Of a DNA stretch of 64,000 bases, positions 46,288 to 59,572 are shown one piece after another; position 1 is the first letter of the stretch; the number at the start of each line of letters is the position of its first letter. The stretch is from positions 1,615,001 to 1,679,000 of the forward strand of contig JACVTC010000020.1 of the NCBI GenBank assembly GCA_016946835.1, written 5' to 3'. A program made the position numbers and the translations under genes. The notes under the pieces were generated by a model that was not told the DNA's origin, did not search any database, and saw only the letters and a program-made list of their open reading frames with translations. Origin of the DNA: Neocallimastix lanati (nom. inval.) (lineage: Eukaryota; Neocallimastigomycota; Neocallimastigomycetes; Neocallimastigales; Neocallimastigaceae).

Positions 46288-49200
46288 TAATTTTTATTTT
46301 TCATATTAGTGAATTATTATTTATATATATTCATTATAATAAATGAAAAGAGAAAAATAATAGCACGAAGTCAATTCTATATTCACTTATGATTATTATA
46401 GTATATTTTATTCTTTTTATTTTTTATTTTTTTTTTTTATTTATTTATTTATATATATTTTATTTTATTCTTTTTATTTTTTATTTTTATTATTTTTTTT
46501 TTATTTATTTATATATTTTATTTTATTTATCTTTTTTTAAACTATTTATGTCTTTGAGCAAATGAATATTTATCTAACAATTTATCCTTTTACTTAAATA
46601 TAATTTCATATATATCTTTTTAAGATATAATATATACTATTAAATATTTAAAAATGTTTTATAATAATAACATTTAATAATTTATCCTGTATTTAATGGA
46701 TCGATAATATGATTGGTATTCATATTAGAAATATGACTTTTCATAACTAATATTAATAATACCAATATAGACAGTTTCCATTTTAAGTTCAAAACCTTTT
46801 TGAAATTGTGATAGATCTTAATTTGCTCCATCTTTGATAATAGCCTTGAAATATGGAGAAAATTTATGATTAAGAATTAAGAAGTAGAAATTATTTCTCT
46901 TACTCTTATCTTACTCATAAGATGATCTGGTCATTGAGCTTCGTAATAATTATCTACATAATGCATCTAAAGAATGAATTTTTTTTTTTTTTTTTCATTA
47001 TTTTGGTATAAATATTAATATAGAAACTCTAATTACAATTAATTAAAGCTAATTTCAAATCTTTAAAAAAAAAATAAAATAAAATCATCTCATTTCTTTA
47101 TTTAAAAGGTATTGTTAAAAAAAAAAAATAGTCATTAATCTTTTTTTTTTTTTCTTTCTTCTTCAGTCTTTAACAGTACAAAAATAAATAAATAATAAAT
47201 TATATTTAGATTAATACTTGAGATAGAGCTTTTCATTTTTTTAATAAGCTAGTTTTTTTTTTTTTTTTTTTTTTTTTCTTTCATTTGATATTAAAAAGAA
47301 CAAAAATAAAATAAAAAATAAAAAATAAAATAACATAAAATAAACCTTACATATGATTTTATTTATGAATATTAACTTTTTGTTTAAGTATTTGTTTTTA
47401 TAATTTTTTTATATTCACATTTTATTATTATATATAATCAATAGTTTTTCTTATTCTTAGAATATTCAGCTTATGGAATTCATTTGATTTTTATATACAA
47501 TTTAATTAAAATTATTAAATTTTTATTAACGTATTTGTTCTTGTATATATATATATATTTATTTTGTTCCGTTTTATTTATATTAAATGTCTCTATTAAA
47601 AAATTATAAACAACCAATATTTATATAGCATTGATTTGAAACTTTTTTTTTATTATTCTTTTAATATACTATTTTAAAATATATCTTTACAATAATACCT
47701 ATTTCTAATTTATTTTCTTTATGATAAAAAATTAATATTATTATATTATTATATACATTATTGATATTTATTTAATATATATCACATCATTGAATTATAT
47801 AAAACATATATGGTTGAGCAATTGCCATGTTTTTAGAGTATTTAAAAACCCGTCACCATCTAAATCTCTAATAATAAGAAACTAAAAAGCAATGGAAATA
47901 TTTATAAATATAGTAAAATTATATATGCCGTATATTTATAATATTAATATTTATTTATTTATTTTAACCTTTAAAAGGAAAACATTTAAATTACATATAA
48001 TATGCTTATATTTTTAATATATTATTGAGAAATATATCCATATAAGAATTGATATAAATACTTACTTATCTTTTATTAGTAAAATACAGAAATACAGAGA
48101 TAAAAATCGGAAAAAAAAGATAATAATATATATATAAATTAAATAATACAATAATGATAAATCAATTATTATTAAATTTTTTTATTTAAATTAATTAGAC
48201 ATAAATAAAATAAAAAAAATTTTTATATCATTAATATATATATATATATTTTCTTTTAATTATATAAAAAACATTTATAATTTTATATAGTTAAATATAT
48301 TTATTATTTAGTATCTTTTATTTTTTTAATTCTTTTTCTTTTTTTTTTTTTTTTTTTTTATCTATTAATTATTATCACTAAATTAAAGTTCATAATTTAT
48401 ACTAAAAATTCATATTAAAAATAAAAAAATGAAATGAAATGAAATGAAACCATATAATTATACCATTAATGGTTATATTAAAAAAAAATTAAATTAAAAA
48501 AAAAATAATATTAATAATATTAATATTAATAGTAATGTAAAAAATATTACTTTTATACTTTATCATTTATTAAACTTTTTATTTCTTATAAATAGTTTTA
48601 TATGTTAGATATATATGAAAATAAAAATATATATATCTGGCTTTTTTTTTTTTTGTTATCATAAAATAATATAAGATGTTAAAAAAGAAAAAGGTAAATT
48701 TTTTATACTTTAAAATTGTATATAAAAAGAAATTGACAGATATAAAAGCAATTAATTTTATATATTTGATTTACATTTATTTTTATTATTAAAAAAAATT
48801 ATATATAGCTTTTAATTTAATTAAATTTATTAAAATATTAAAATTTTATAAAATTCGCTTTTTTTTTTTTTTTTTTATTATTATTTTTAAATTGAATATA
48901 TCAATAATTATTAATGTGTATATTAAGTATTAAATAATTTTTCTCTTCTATTTATAAACTTTTTAAATTTACATTAATTTTTTTAAATTTTAATTGAAAA
49001 TTAAATATTAATTAAATAGTAGAAATTTATTTAATTTTTAAAGAAAAATATTTTCTTTTAAATTATTAGTAATATTCTACCATTTTATTATATTAATATT
49101 ATTATAATTACTTTTATATTATTAGATTTGTTACTGTTATTATTTCGATTTTTTTTAAAAAAAATAAACAATATTAATATGATAATAAACCTTAATTAAA

Positions 49201-52200
49201 TCAATTTCAATTATTTTTTTCTTTCAAAATAATCTTTTATTATTCTATAAAATCTCATTAAAAAAATATAAATTGTATATATCTACATTTATATTTGATA
49301 TTTTAAATAATATATGATTAATATTTAAATCTTTAATTATATTTTTAGTGAAATGATAGGGAAAGTGACAATAAACAATTCCAAAAAAAAAAAAAAAAAA
49401 AAAATAAAAATAAAAAAAAAAAAAGTTAGCATAAAATTATTTATATATACTTATTCATTTGAAATTAAAATAATAATAATAATTATAATAATAATATAAA
49501 TAATATAAATAATGATATAAATAATTCATTATTATTAATAAAATAAGTCATCACTATATAATACTTCAAAAAAAATTAAAAAATTACAAATATATTTTTA
49601 ATTTTTTTATTTCTATATTCCATAGCGATGCTTAGTTAAATTTTATTTAATTAAAATTTGTAAGATAACATTTATAAACTCATGGCAAATTTTTATATTA
49701 AAAATTTTTTTTTAAACTTTATAAACTAATAAAGAATAATATTTTTATATCCAATTTGACGGGATATGATTATGAATTTTTTTTCTTTTTTTTTTTTTTT
49801 TTTTTAAAAGAATAATAATAATAATAATGATGATAATAAATAAACATAGCTATGATAATAAAAAAAAAAAGGTTCGAATTATAAAAATTACATAAACATA
49901 ATAAAATAATGGATTATAAAAAAGTTTAAACCATAAAACAAATATAAAATTAATAATTATATAATCTTTAAGTCTACATAATTATATTTTTTAGTTATAA
50001 CAGTTAATAATATTTATAATTAAAAAAGTATTAATTATAATATTTTTAATCTAATAATTATTTTAGAAATAAAATAAAATAATATAATCAATAGTTATAT
50101 ATAAAAGATATATACTATATATTTTTGCTTTTAATTATATAAGAAATATAAATACGTAATAATATATATATAATTTTCATTTTTATTTTATACCTCGGAT
50201 TTTATATACACACTTTTTTTTATTATTGAAAGATATTAGTTTATATAATATTATTTATTTATTTTTTTTATTATTTACTTTTTTAATTATTTTAAAAGTA
50301 TTATGCATTGCAAATTATATGCTATTTTTATTTTTTTTTTTTTTTTTTTTTTCAATAATTTAATTATAATTAAATAATAATCAATTTTAATTTATAATAA
50401 ATAAAATTTATATATAAAAATACAAATAATCCATTAATGTGAATTTGAATTTTATATAATTTATTATTATAATTTCTAATTTTTACTAATCATTATTGTG
50501 ATACTTTATAATAATTAACTATTAAATTTAAGTTTTTTTTTTTTTTTTTTTTTGTAATATTTAATATTTTAAAAAGTTAAATTATACATTTAAGAAGAAG
50601 AAAAAAAAAAAAGGCCAATTAATAAATGCCTATTATAACTTAATATACTTGGTTAATGCCATGATACAAAAATATATTAATATGTAAATTAATTATACTA
50701 TATATATATGCCTAATTCTGTCAATTAAAATAAAATTAATATTTGAATTTTCATATATTACAATTAATTATATTTATATTAAATTTAAATTTATTTTATT
50801 TTTTTAAATAGTTCATCCATATCAAATAAAATTAAAATTAAAAATTTAAAATTGAAATGGAAATTAAAAAAAAAAAAAAGTATTAAAATAAATATAAATA
50901 AAATTTGAGTATCATTTGAGATTTTATATATCAATCAATTACTACTGTATCATATATTAAATTTTATTATTGCTTATATTTTAATATATTTATAATAATA
51001 TTATAATATATTAGTTTTCTTAACTTTTTTTTATTTTTAATTAAATTTAAATTCAATATCTTAATTACATTTAGTACATATATTGTAGGTGTATTGATAT
51101 AATATATCAATATATAAATATTCTGTAGAATTAAATTTAATTATATACTAAAATATTCATTTTTTTAAATTTATTATATTTTATTTTACTTTATGTCAAT
51201 GTTAATGTTAAAATATAATTTACATTGTTATGAGATTACATAAATTAGAAAATTATAGTTTTAATGATAAAAGAAATAAGCAATTTAGATTTTATAATTT
51301 TAATTCTTAAAAGGAATATATCACTGAAAATAATTAATATATTCTAATTACGCTAATTATAATTAAAATCTTGGAAATAAATTAATATAATACAATTATA
51401 ATTTAGATATAATATATATTATGATATTATATATAACAATTGATTAACTAATTATATCATTAAAAGTAATAAAAATGGAAAAGTAGAAGTAAAAAAGTTT
51501 AAAATATATATATATACATCTTCTTAAATAATAATAATTCAAATATTATTATCAAATATTATTTCATTATTATTAAAAGAATGATTGATAGTATTTAGGA
51601 GTTAATATTAATATCGATTATTATTTATGACAAGATTTTATTAATTCATTTTTTTATTACTTTCTAATAATTTTCTTTATTTATTTAATTATTCATTTAT
51701 TTTAATTTTAATTTTTATTTTTATACTTTTTTATAAATATTATAGACTTCATATAAATTTATAATTATTATTTAAAATTATTTAAAACCTATTTAATTAA
51801 ATTATATTATTTATTATTAATATTTGGATGAATTAATTAATTACAAATTAATAATTATTATTTATTAATTTAATATCATATTTTATTATTTCTTATTATT
51901 ATAATTATTTCTTAATAATTTCTATTTTTTAATATTTTATTATAATTATAATTATAATTAATAATTGTTTCAAAAATTAAAAAATTTTTTGTTAAAGTTA
52001 ACTTTTTTTTTATTTTTATATTTTATTTTATTTTATTTTTTTTTTAATTTTAATTTTAATATAATCAATATTTATATTTCTTTTTTTATGTTATAAATAT
52101 TAAATTTAAAAAAAAAAAAAATAAAAATAAAAAGAAAAAATAAAAAAATAATATTATATATATATTATTCTTTTTTTTTTTTTTTTTTCATTTTATTATT

Positions 52201-53018
52201 ATTTAAGAAAGTAATAAAGGTAATAATTAAAAATCAAATGAAAAGTATTTCAATAAGAATTATATTATATAAAAGTTAATCTTATCTTCAAATAGAAGAT
52301 TTATTAGATCTTATTAAATATCAAAGTTTACTTTTATTTTGTTTTAATTTTTTTTTCATTTCAAAACTTAAATAAAAATAATCAAAAGATTATAATATAT
52401 ATATATTATTTTTACTTTTATATATATATATATATATGAATATTATAAAAAAAAAAAAAAGGAAAAAAAAAAAAGGAAAATAAAAAAAAGAGCGAACCCA
52501 AATATATTTAATTTTAATTTATATTTAAAAAACGAATAGGAAAATATACTTTTTGTTATAAAAAAATATCTGAAAGATATATTTAATTATATATATATAA
52601 ATGAATATTAACAACTTATAAAAATATAAAAATATATAAAACTAACATACCATTATTTTTTATTTGTATACATTTAAATTGCAAAAAATAGAAAATTTTC
52701 AAAAATAAACTATCAAAAAGAAAAAAAGAAAAATAATAATAATATTGTAAAGCGAATTCATAATTTTGTTAATAGTTTTTCGAATGTCATAATCTAATTA
52801 ATGAAAATTATCTTTTTATTTTAATTAAAAAAAATTATGAAATACAGAATATAATATAGAAACATAAATATATAATTATTTAACATCATAATTTATTATA
52901 TCAAACTATATTTAATTAATATATAAATATTGAGTACAAATCAAATAATAATAAATAGATAAAAGTACAAATAGTTTAAATCATCTAAAATATAAATATA
53001 TATAGAAGTGTAACATTT
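45704..53018. other. AT-rich gene-free DNA
   Basis: The GH74 3' flank has AATAAA about 20 bases after the stop. The rest is A/T homopolymers, TA runs (46255-46280) and ATT repeats. Two less AT-rich islands deserve mention. About 46690-46985 has mixed sequence; its minus strand reads short open pieces such as NHKFSPYFKAIIKDGAN, with stops, possibly a decayed gene. About 47810-47880 reads RDLDGDGFLNTLKTW on the minus strand, an EF-hand-like DxDGDG loop without a surrounding ORF. Neither is enough to call a gene. Confidence 0.65.
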
Positions 53019-53088
53019 AATTTATTTATTATATTAATAAATTCTTTCATTTTAATTTATTTATTATATTAATAAATTCTTTCATTTT
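53019..53088 (+). repeat. 35-bp perfect tandem duplication
   Basis: Two adjacent identical 35-bp units starting AATTTATTTATTATATTAAT and ending TTCATTTT. They lie about 140 bp upstream of the tetraspanin-like gene start, so in its presumed promoter region. Confidence 0.9.
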
Positions 53089-53227
53089 AAAAATAATAAA
53101 AAATCAACCTATATATTACGATATAAATAAATAATATAGTATACCACAAGAAAATAAAAAATAAATAAAATAAAAAAAGAATAAAAAGCGAAAGTAAAAT
53201 AAAATAAAAGTAAAATAATAAAGTAAA

Positions 53228-53641
53228 ATGGAAAATCAAGAAAATAATAATGAACCAGAAAGTATTGTCAATAATGATGATAATTCAAGAAAAGATATAA
53301 ATGAAAATTCATATTCAAATAAAATTCAATCTCAGGAGGAACAAGAAATTTTTTATTATGATGAGTTAGATCGTAAATGTACCTTAAAGAGAGGTGGTAC
53401 TTCAGGTTCAAAAATTATATTGTATAGAGCACGTACTCATTATAAAGGTAAAAGAATATTTGATATTGCAACAGCTTTGTTAGGTATTATCGGCATAATA
53501 CTGTTAATTATATTTATTATTATAAATGTCCGTAGAGGTTGGTCAAGATCTGATATCTATGATGTTAATTCCGGAAAAAGAGTTGGTAAAGATCTGTTTT
53601 TATTATTTGTTGTATCATAATAATTAATATATATATATATA

Positions 53642-53672
<31 letters not shown>

Positions 53673-54131
53673 AAATTAAACCATATTTTTCATGTTTTTC
53701 TAATTATAAATATATATATTCTTAATTTATTTTATTATATATATATTAATATTTAATATTATGGCTAATAATATATAATTAGCATTATTATTACAATCCA
53801 TTTTCATTATTTTTATTTCAGGAATTGGTTTATTAGGATCATACACGTATTGGAAACCAATTATTTTAATGATTACATTACTTTCGGTTCTTGCTTTTAT
53901 AAGTCATTGCTATGTTACTAAGCAATTTTTAGATATTAGACGTTTTGCAGAAAGAGATATGGCTATTCCATGGTGGGATACCTATAGTGATGAAACCATT
54001 ATGGCTATTGAAGAGGAAGTAAGTAGATTATTTTTATTATGATAATCATAATCATAAAGACTAGGATTAAATATGCGATACTTTAAGAATTGATTAAATT
54101 TTATATTTATATTTATAATAATTTATTAATA

Positions 54132-54169
<38 letters not shown>

Positions 54170-54956
54170 GTATTAGTTTAATTGTTGTGGTTATTTAAAT
54201 TACAAAGATCATGGTTTTGCTTCCAAAAATTGTCCAAAGGATTTAGTTGTTTATACTGTTCCAGCAGATGTATATAAAGCAGCAAATGTTATAAAGAACG
54301 ATACCTATAAAAGAAAGTATTGGAAATCAAATAATGGAATAGCTGGTACCGGAACTACTGGTACAACTGATACTACTGGTACAACTGGTGCTGTTGGTAC
54401 TGGTACTACTGATACTACTGGTACAACTGATACTACTGGTACAACTGGTGCTGTTGGTACTGGTACTACTGATACTACTAATACCACTGGTAATACTGGT
54501 GCAACTGGTGCTGACAACACTACTAATACTGGTGCCGATAATACAGCAAATACTACTGGTGAAACAGGAAATACTGGTAATGACAATAATAACGATGAAG
54601 GTGGTGAAGATAATATGGAAAAAAGATCAATAAACATCCTTAATGATAATTTAAGTAATGAAATTATGGATAAAGTAGGAGAAGAACTTAAAAGTAGTAT
54701 AAATAATGGTAAAGGAAAAATATCAATGAATAGTACTAATAAAATAAAAAGACAAGGACCAGAAACAGAATCAACTACAACAGCTACTAATATTGAAGGT
54801 TGTCAAAAAGCCATTGCTGATAAAGTTAAAAGTGGTATTACTCCACTCAGTATTATATTATTCATTTTCTTAATTGTATATGTTGTTATATTTGTTTCAT
54901 CTTTCATTTACTGGTTAGACTTACGTAATGAAAAAGAATATGATGAATTTAGTTAA
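53228..54956 (+). CDS. Tetraspanin-like membrane protein
   Basis: Three exons by my phase-consistent model: 53228-53585, 53783-54018, 54177-54956; about 457 residues. A second acceptor at 53821 is also in phase but would drop most of TM2. Topology: Asn/Glu-rich cytoplasmic N-terminus (1-78), TM1 (79-100), short loop, TM2 (about 120-143, with IFIIFISGIGLLG), TM3 (about 144-165, KPIILMITLLSVLAFISHC), large outer loop, TM4 (421-445), short tail. The loop opens with FNCCGY (CC at 201-202), the CCG hallmark of tetraspanins, and closes with an EGC (407) before TM4. The loop holds a long Gly/Thr/Asp repeat (about 54343-54560), so it is much larger than usual. Tetraspanins organise membrane protein complexes. 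The assignment rests on topology and CCG; it has diverged otherwise. Confidence 0.8.
54360..54479 (+). repeat. 60-bp in-frame coding repeat
   Basis: Two near-identical 60-bp units (54360-54419 and 54420-54479) code for 20 residues of GTTDTTGTTGAVGTG type each. They lie inside the large outer loop of the tetraspanin-like protein. Shorter GGTACAACTGATACTACT steps surround them, so length is probably variable between strains. Confidence 0.88.
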
Positions 54957-55019
54957 ATGAAATAATATATATATTTTGTAATTAGACTTTTTTTTTATAT
55001 ATATATTATATATATATAG

Positions 55020-55057
<38 letters not shown>

Positions 55058-55826
55058 AAAAGAAAGAAAAGGAAAATTGATACTCAATTTTTTTTCTTTT
55101 TATTTTTTAAAAAAAAATAAATAAAGACTTATCTTTTTATAAATTTAATAAAATTATCTTTTAGAAAAAATTAATAATTAAATAGTAATAATATATAACT
55201 ATAACTTTATATATAAACCTTTTATTATTATTCTATTTTTTCTTTATATATATATATATAATAAAATTAGTAAACAGTAAACGCATATTATCATAGAAGT
55301 AATAAGAAAAAAAATATAATAATAAGTTATAAATGTTTAAAAAAAAAAAAAAAAAAAAAAAAAATCAATAAAATAAAATATATATATATAATAATTTTTT
55401 TTTTTTTTTTTTTTACATAATTTATATATATATAATAAAATGAAAATTAATATATTATAAATTAAAATAAAATAGGGATTAAAGATATATCAAATCTAAA
55501 AGAATAATAATAATAATTAACAATAGGTTCATTAGGAATAAAATAATAATTATCATTCTATTTATTAGGCTTTATATTATTTATAAATAATATAAAAACA
55601 TATATTAATAGAAAACAAAATAACAAAATAATATTATAAAAACAAATAATTATCCCAAAAAGATATTTATAAAAAAAAAATTCTACTTATTTATTTGATA
55701 AATAGATTTATTTCAAATAGTATTTATTTTAATTTTTTTTTTTTATTTTAATGTTTTAACTCTTATTCTCTAACTTTATTAAATATTTCTATATTTGTCT
55801 AAAATTAAAATCAAATAAATAAATAA

Positions 55827-55868
<42 letters not shown>

Positions 55869-55898
55869 TTATTTAAATATTTATATTTGTATTCTCTT

Positions 55899-55935
<37 letters not shown>

Positions 55936-55936
55936 T
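54957..55936. other. AT-rich intergenic DNA
   Basis: 3' flank of the tetraspanin-like gene, then A runs of 30-40 at about 55019-55056 and 55826-55865, and TA repeats. No gene seen. Confidence 0.75.
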
Positions 55937-56175
55937 GGATTGAAAGGATTAAATATGGATTCAAAATTGTTCAAAATTCAAAATCTTATATTAAAAGTGT
56001 ATATTTGTATGTTAGATGAATAACATGTTTTCCCTTGTGGTAATGATAAGAACAGCTTACCTAGTTTTATAAAATAAATATGTATATTTTTTTTTATATC
56101 CTAAAAATTTGAAAAGAATTAAAGTTAACAATTCATTCATTCATTCATTTTTGTTGATGATATGATATCTTCCTA

Positions 56176-56216
<41 letters not shown>

Positions 56217-56275
56217 CTTAATGTCCATGATAAGAAATCATTGAAAAACATTTCCTAATGACATAAAAAAATTGT
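55937..56275 (+). mobile_element. Decayed LINE family C-like remnant
   Basis: Follows C1 in order: GGATTGAAAGGATTAAATATG (C1 GGATTGGACGAATTAAATGTG), a TATATTAAAAGTGTATATT block, CCCTTGTGGTAATGATAAGAACAGC, CTTACCTAGTTTTA, then CATGATAAGAAATCATTGAA (C1 CATGAGAAATCATTGAA). Many indels and stops. It covers the region around the Cys/His block and just after it, then similarity fades. Confidence 0.75.
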
Positions 56276-57600
56276 TTTTTTTATATATTTTGATATATTT
56301 TATAATATTTTTTGATATTTCTTCATCAATTTTAATAATATTTGTAATCTAAAAATTTTATGTTTAGATAAACTAAAAATATAAATATAAATTAAAGTTT
56401 AAAGTGAAATATTTAAGTAATAGAAATTCTAAAGTTTTATAAAACAATGAATATTGAAAAAGAAAAAAAAATACAAAATTATTATATTAAAGAATTAAAG
56501 AGTAAATCATGTAACCCTGAAATATTATATATACTTCCTTTAAAGTGAATATATTTATATAAGCCTTTATATTTATATAAAAAAAAAAATAAAATATCAT
56601 AAGTATGCAGTAGATATAAGTTTAATGAATAACCAATATTTTAAAATATATGATGATAAATAATATGATCAATTAATTGAAAAATTTGAAAAATATTAAA
56701 GTAAAAATGATGAATATAATAAAAATGAATATAGACAGTAAATAATATTAAATGAATATATTATAAAGAAGTTAATTAATGATAATAATAATTCAAAATA
56801 TTTTGATACTTTTAGAAGAATATTCATATATTTCATTATATTGTTTATTAAAACATTATTATATTTCATATAAAATTTTTGATTATTTTAAATGTGAAAC
56901 AATATATTATAATGTTTTTCTATTTATTACTTTTTATATTACATATTATTTAAAAGAAAATATTAATTTAAAGAATATCAGTAAATATATAGGTAATTAT
57001 TATGTTTCTCCTCATTTTAAAAGTAAATTTGGTAAAGATATTAAAGCTTTAAAATATATAATAATAATAAATATATGTAATAATATTAAATATTATTATT
57101 ATTATGCTTTTTTCACTTAAAACCCATTTACCTTACAAATTTACTAAAAAAAATTTCTTCAAAAATTTATAAACCTAATATTTTATTTTTTTGACATGAT
57201 GAGCATGATGATAATAATATGGAGTTTTTTTTTTTAATAGCATTTGCTGAGATTTCGAGTTAGAATTTATATAATCAAATGGTTCTATTAATCCTTTTTC
57301 GGATTAATTTGAACCCTCTCTATATGAATATAAAATTACTAATGATATAAATGATTTCATTATTATTAATTTCAAAAAATATAATTTAAGTGAAAATAAA
57401 TTGAATGATAATCGCTAGGGAAATAATTATATTAAAAGTAAAGATTTATGGTTTAGAAACAAAGATTTATTTAATATTAATTTTGAATTAAAAAGATATT
57501 ATTTAAAATATAATGCTCAATATAATTATTTTTATTAGGAAATAGATAAATTTTGTAAAATATTTAACGAAAACTATTTAAATGATGATGAATTATCGAA
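56276..57600 (+). other. Unassigned decayed DNA, possible old gene
   Basis: Several open stretches (such as 56779-57120, 113 codons, Ile/Tyr/Asn rich) have codon patterns richer than pure AT noise, with phrases like NYYVSPHFKSKFGKDIKAL and IKSKDLWFRNKDLFNINFELKRYYL (about 57430-57510), broken by stops. I do not recognise a family. It may be the beginning of the pseudogene that continues to 58708. Confidence 0.35.
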
Positions 57601-58708
57601 AATTATAATAATAATAATCAATATGAAGACACAAATGAAATCCCTTATATGAATAATGGGCTTCATATGATAATTAGGATAAAAAGGATGGTAAAAATAA
57701 AAAATATGTATTAGTTAATAATGGAGATGATAATATTAATTTATATAATAATAATCAAACTCATTAAAAAAAGAATACTTTTTCTTACACTCATGCTCCA
57801 ATTATGGTTGAATTTGCAGTTCAACAAGGAGCTAGATAAAGCAAGGAATTGAACTACATAGGAAAATATGTTCGTAAACAAGTTGCTAAAAACCTAGGGA
57901 AAAATCTATAAAAACTGCTACAAAAGATTGTAGCTAAAAAACAGGAAAGAAAAGTAAAAGAAACAGATCAAAAAAAAAAAAAAAATTGATACGACATCTC
58001 AAGTAGGTCAAACTGCGGCATAATTGGTAGATGATGAAATATAGAACCAAAGAAATTATGATCTTACCAAAGAATGGAATAAAAATAATCAAAATTTTAC
58101 AGAAACATGGAATTGGAAAAATTATTATCAAAATGATAGATAGAGTAAAAAAATATTATGATCTTACTAAAGAATGGAACTAAAAAAATTGTGATTAAAG
58201 GGAAAAAAGGAGTCAGAAAAATTTATGATCAAACTATCAAACTGAAAAATGGAGTCAAAAAAATTATAATCAAACTGAATACTGGAATACCGATAATTAT
58301 CAACAAACTGATACTTGGAATTAGAAAAATTTTAATCAAACAGATTATTGGAATAAAAGAAATGAGCAAGCACAATATGATTTAGCTAATTTTAATTATC
58401 ATATGAAGGTATACTTTACTGAAAGGGATGAATGTGCAAGTTTAGTTATTGGTTTAACTGGTACATGTAGTAATAGTCATGCAGATGTTAAAGGCTCATC
58501 AAATGGTGGTGCCAAAATTAATTTCAAAGAAAATTCAGAATATAATTCACATAGCATAATGGATCAAATTGAAACTACTAAAGGATATTCCAAAGCTTAT
58601 ACTTCATTAAAAGAATATTTTAAAAGCAATACTATTTCAAATTTTTTATCTAATTTAATTTATAGAAATCAAATCTTTTATTTTAGAACTGATAGAAAAA
58701 TATTTTAA
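57600..58708 (+). pseudogene. Unrecognised decayed gene with Trp-Asn repeats
   Basis: No family recognised. 57780-57900 reads FSYTHAPIMVEFAVQQGAR and NYIGKYVRKQVAKNLGKNL, with stops. From about 58045 to 58380 a repeated pattern appears across two frames: YDLTKEWNKNNQNF, ETWNWKNYYQN, YDLTKEWN, EKWSQKNYNQTEYWN, TDTWN, NFNQTDYWNKRN. So the product had a tandem repeat of roughly 10 residues centred on WN and NYxQ. The last piece is an open frame (58403-58708) with ECASLVIGLTGTCSNSH and VKGSSNGGAKINF. A LINE tail follows 90 bp downstream. Confidence 0.5.
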
Positions 58709-58794
58709 AAAAATTAATTATGTAAATTATATGCATATAAATAATAGTAACATTTTTGTAGGAAAAATATAATAAATGAATATAAGTAATATAT

Positions 58795-59073
58795 TCGTTA
58801 CCAAAAACGTCAGCATTGTACTGATAAGACAAGGAAGTAACTCAGCTATAGATTCGTTTGATAAATCTAATTTAAAATGAATTATCATTGCTGAATGGAA
58901 AGAATTGTAATATGAGGCCATTTTATTCTTTCTTTTATAATTATATTTTCTAATATTAATATAATTTTCATGTATTTTATAAATTTGGTTTATTTATAAT
59001 TTTCATATAATTTATGTTAAATATTATTAAATAAAGGTTTATTCTTTATTCTTTTTTTTTAAAAAAAAAAAAT
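58795..59073 (+). mobile_element. LINE 3'-end remnant with poly(A)
   Basis: 58797-58870 reads VTKNVSIVLIRQG and NSAIDSFDKSN, the counterpart of VTKSVDVEMIRHG and DTDSIDNTN in family B. It is followed by AATGGAAAGAATTG (B: AATGGGAAAAGTTAG), a TTTCATGTATTTTAT stretch, TATTAAATAAAG, GTTTATTCTT and a poly(A) at about 59061-59071. An old 5'-truncated copy. Confidence 0.8.
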
Positions 59074-59572
59074 AAAAATAAAATAAAAAAAATAAAACTA
59101 AAATTATTTTATATGTTAAATCATTTTTTAAATAATTTTAATATAGTTATACATTTTATTTCTCTCGTTAAGTAAATGAAATATTGTTACCGTATTCCAT
59201 AAATATCTATTATTTCATATTTCATTATTTATACATAAGTATGTAATAGTATATCAAATTATTGTTTTTTACTTTTTTTATTTAATATCTTATTTATGTT
59301 AGTAAAATATTATTTATATTTTAATTCATATTAAATTTTTATTAATACTTCATAATCTATTTACAATGGAAATTATAATATTTAAAATTAAAAATAAAAT
59401 GATTTTTTAAAATAATTAATTCCATACAAATATATCACTTATATGTTGTTTGAATTATTTTATCATTTTTAATATTTTAAAATTACAGCAATACCTCAAA
59501 TTTTTAAGAGGCATAGTGAAACAGTAGTCTGGATATATATTAAATATTAAGATAGCTGTTGATATGTTTCAG
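59074..59572. other. AT-rich intergenic DNA
   Basis: No gene seen. The end may hold the first intron of the pseudogene that starts at 59573, given the pyrimidine-rich GATATGTTTCAG just before it. Confidence 0.5.

Noticed and set aside
49868-49885. GGTTCGAAT, resembling a tRNA T-arm
   Set aside because: It is preceded by an A run and flanked by AT DNA with no acceptor stem, D-arm or anticodon arm. No tRNA gene was found in the window.
53586-53821. Acceptor at 53821 for the second tetraspanin exon
   Set aside because: It is in phase but removes most of TM2. The acceptor at 53782 is also in phase and restores a full hydrophobic helix, so I prefer it; cDNA could overturn this.
56779-57120. 113-codon ORF as a real gene
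   Set aside because: Ile/Tyr/Asn-rich with no recognisable domain, inside a decayed zone. Kept only as possible old coding DNA.
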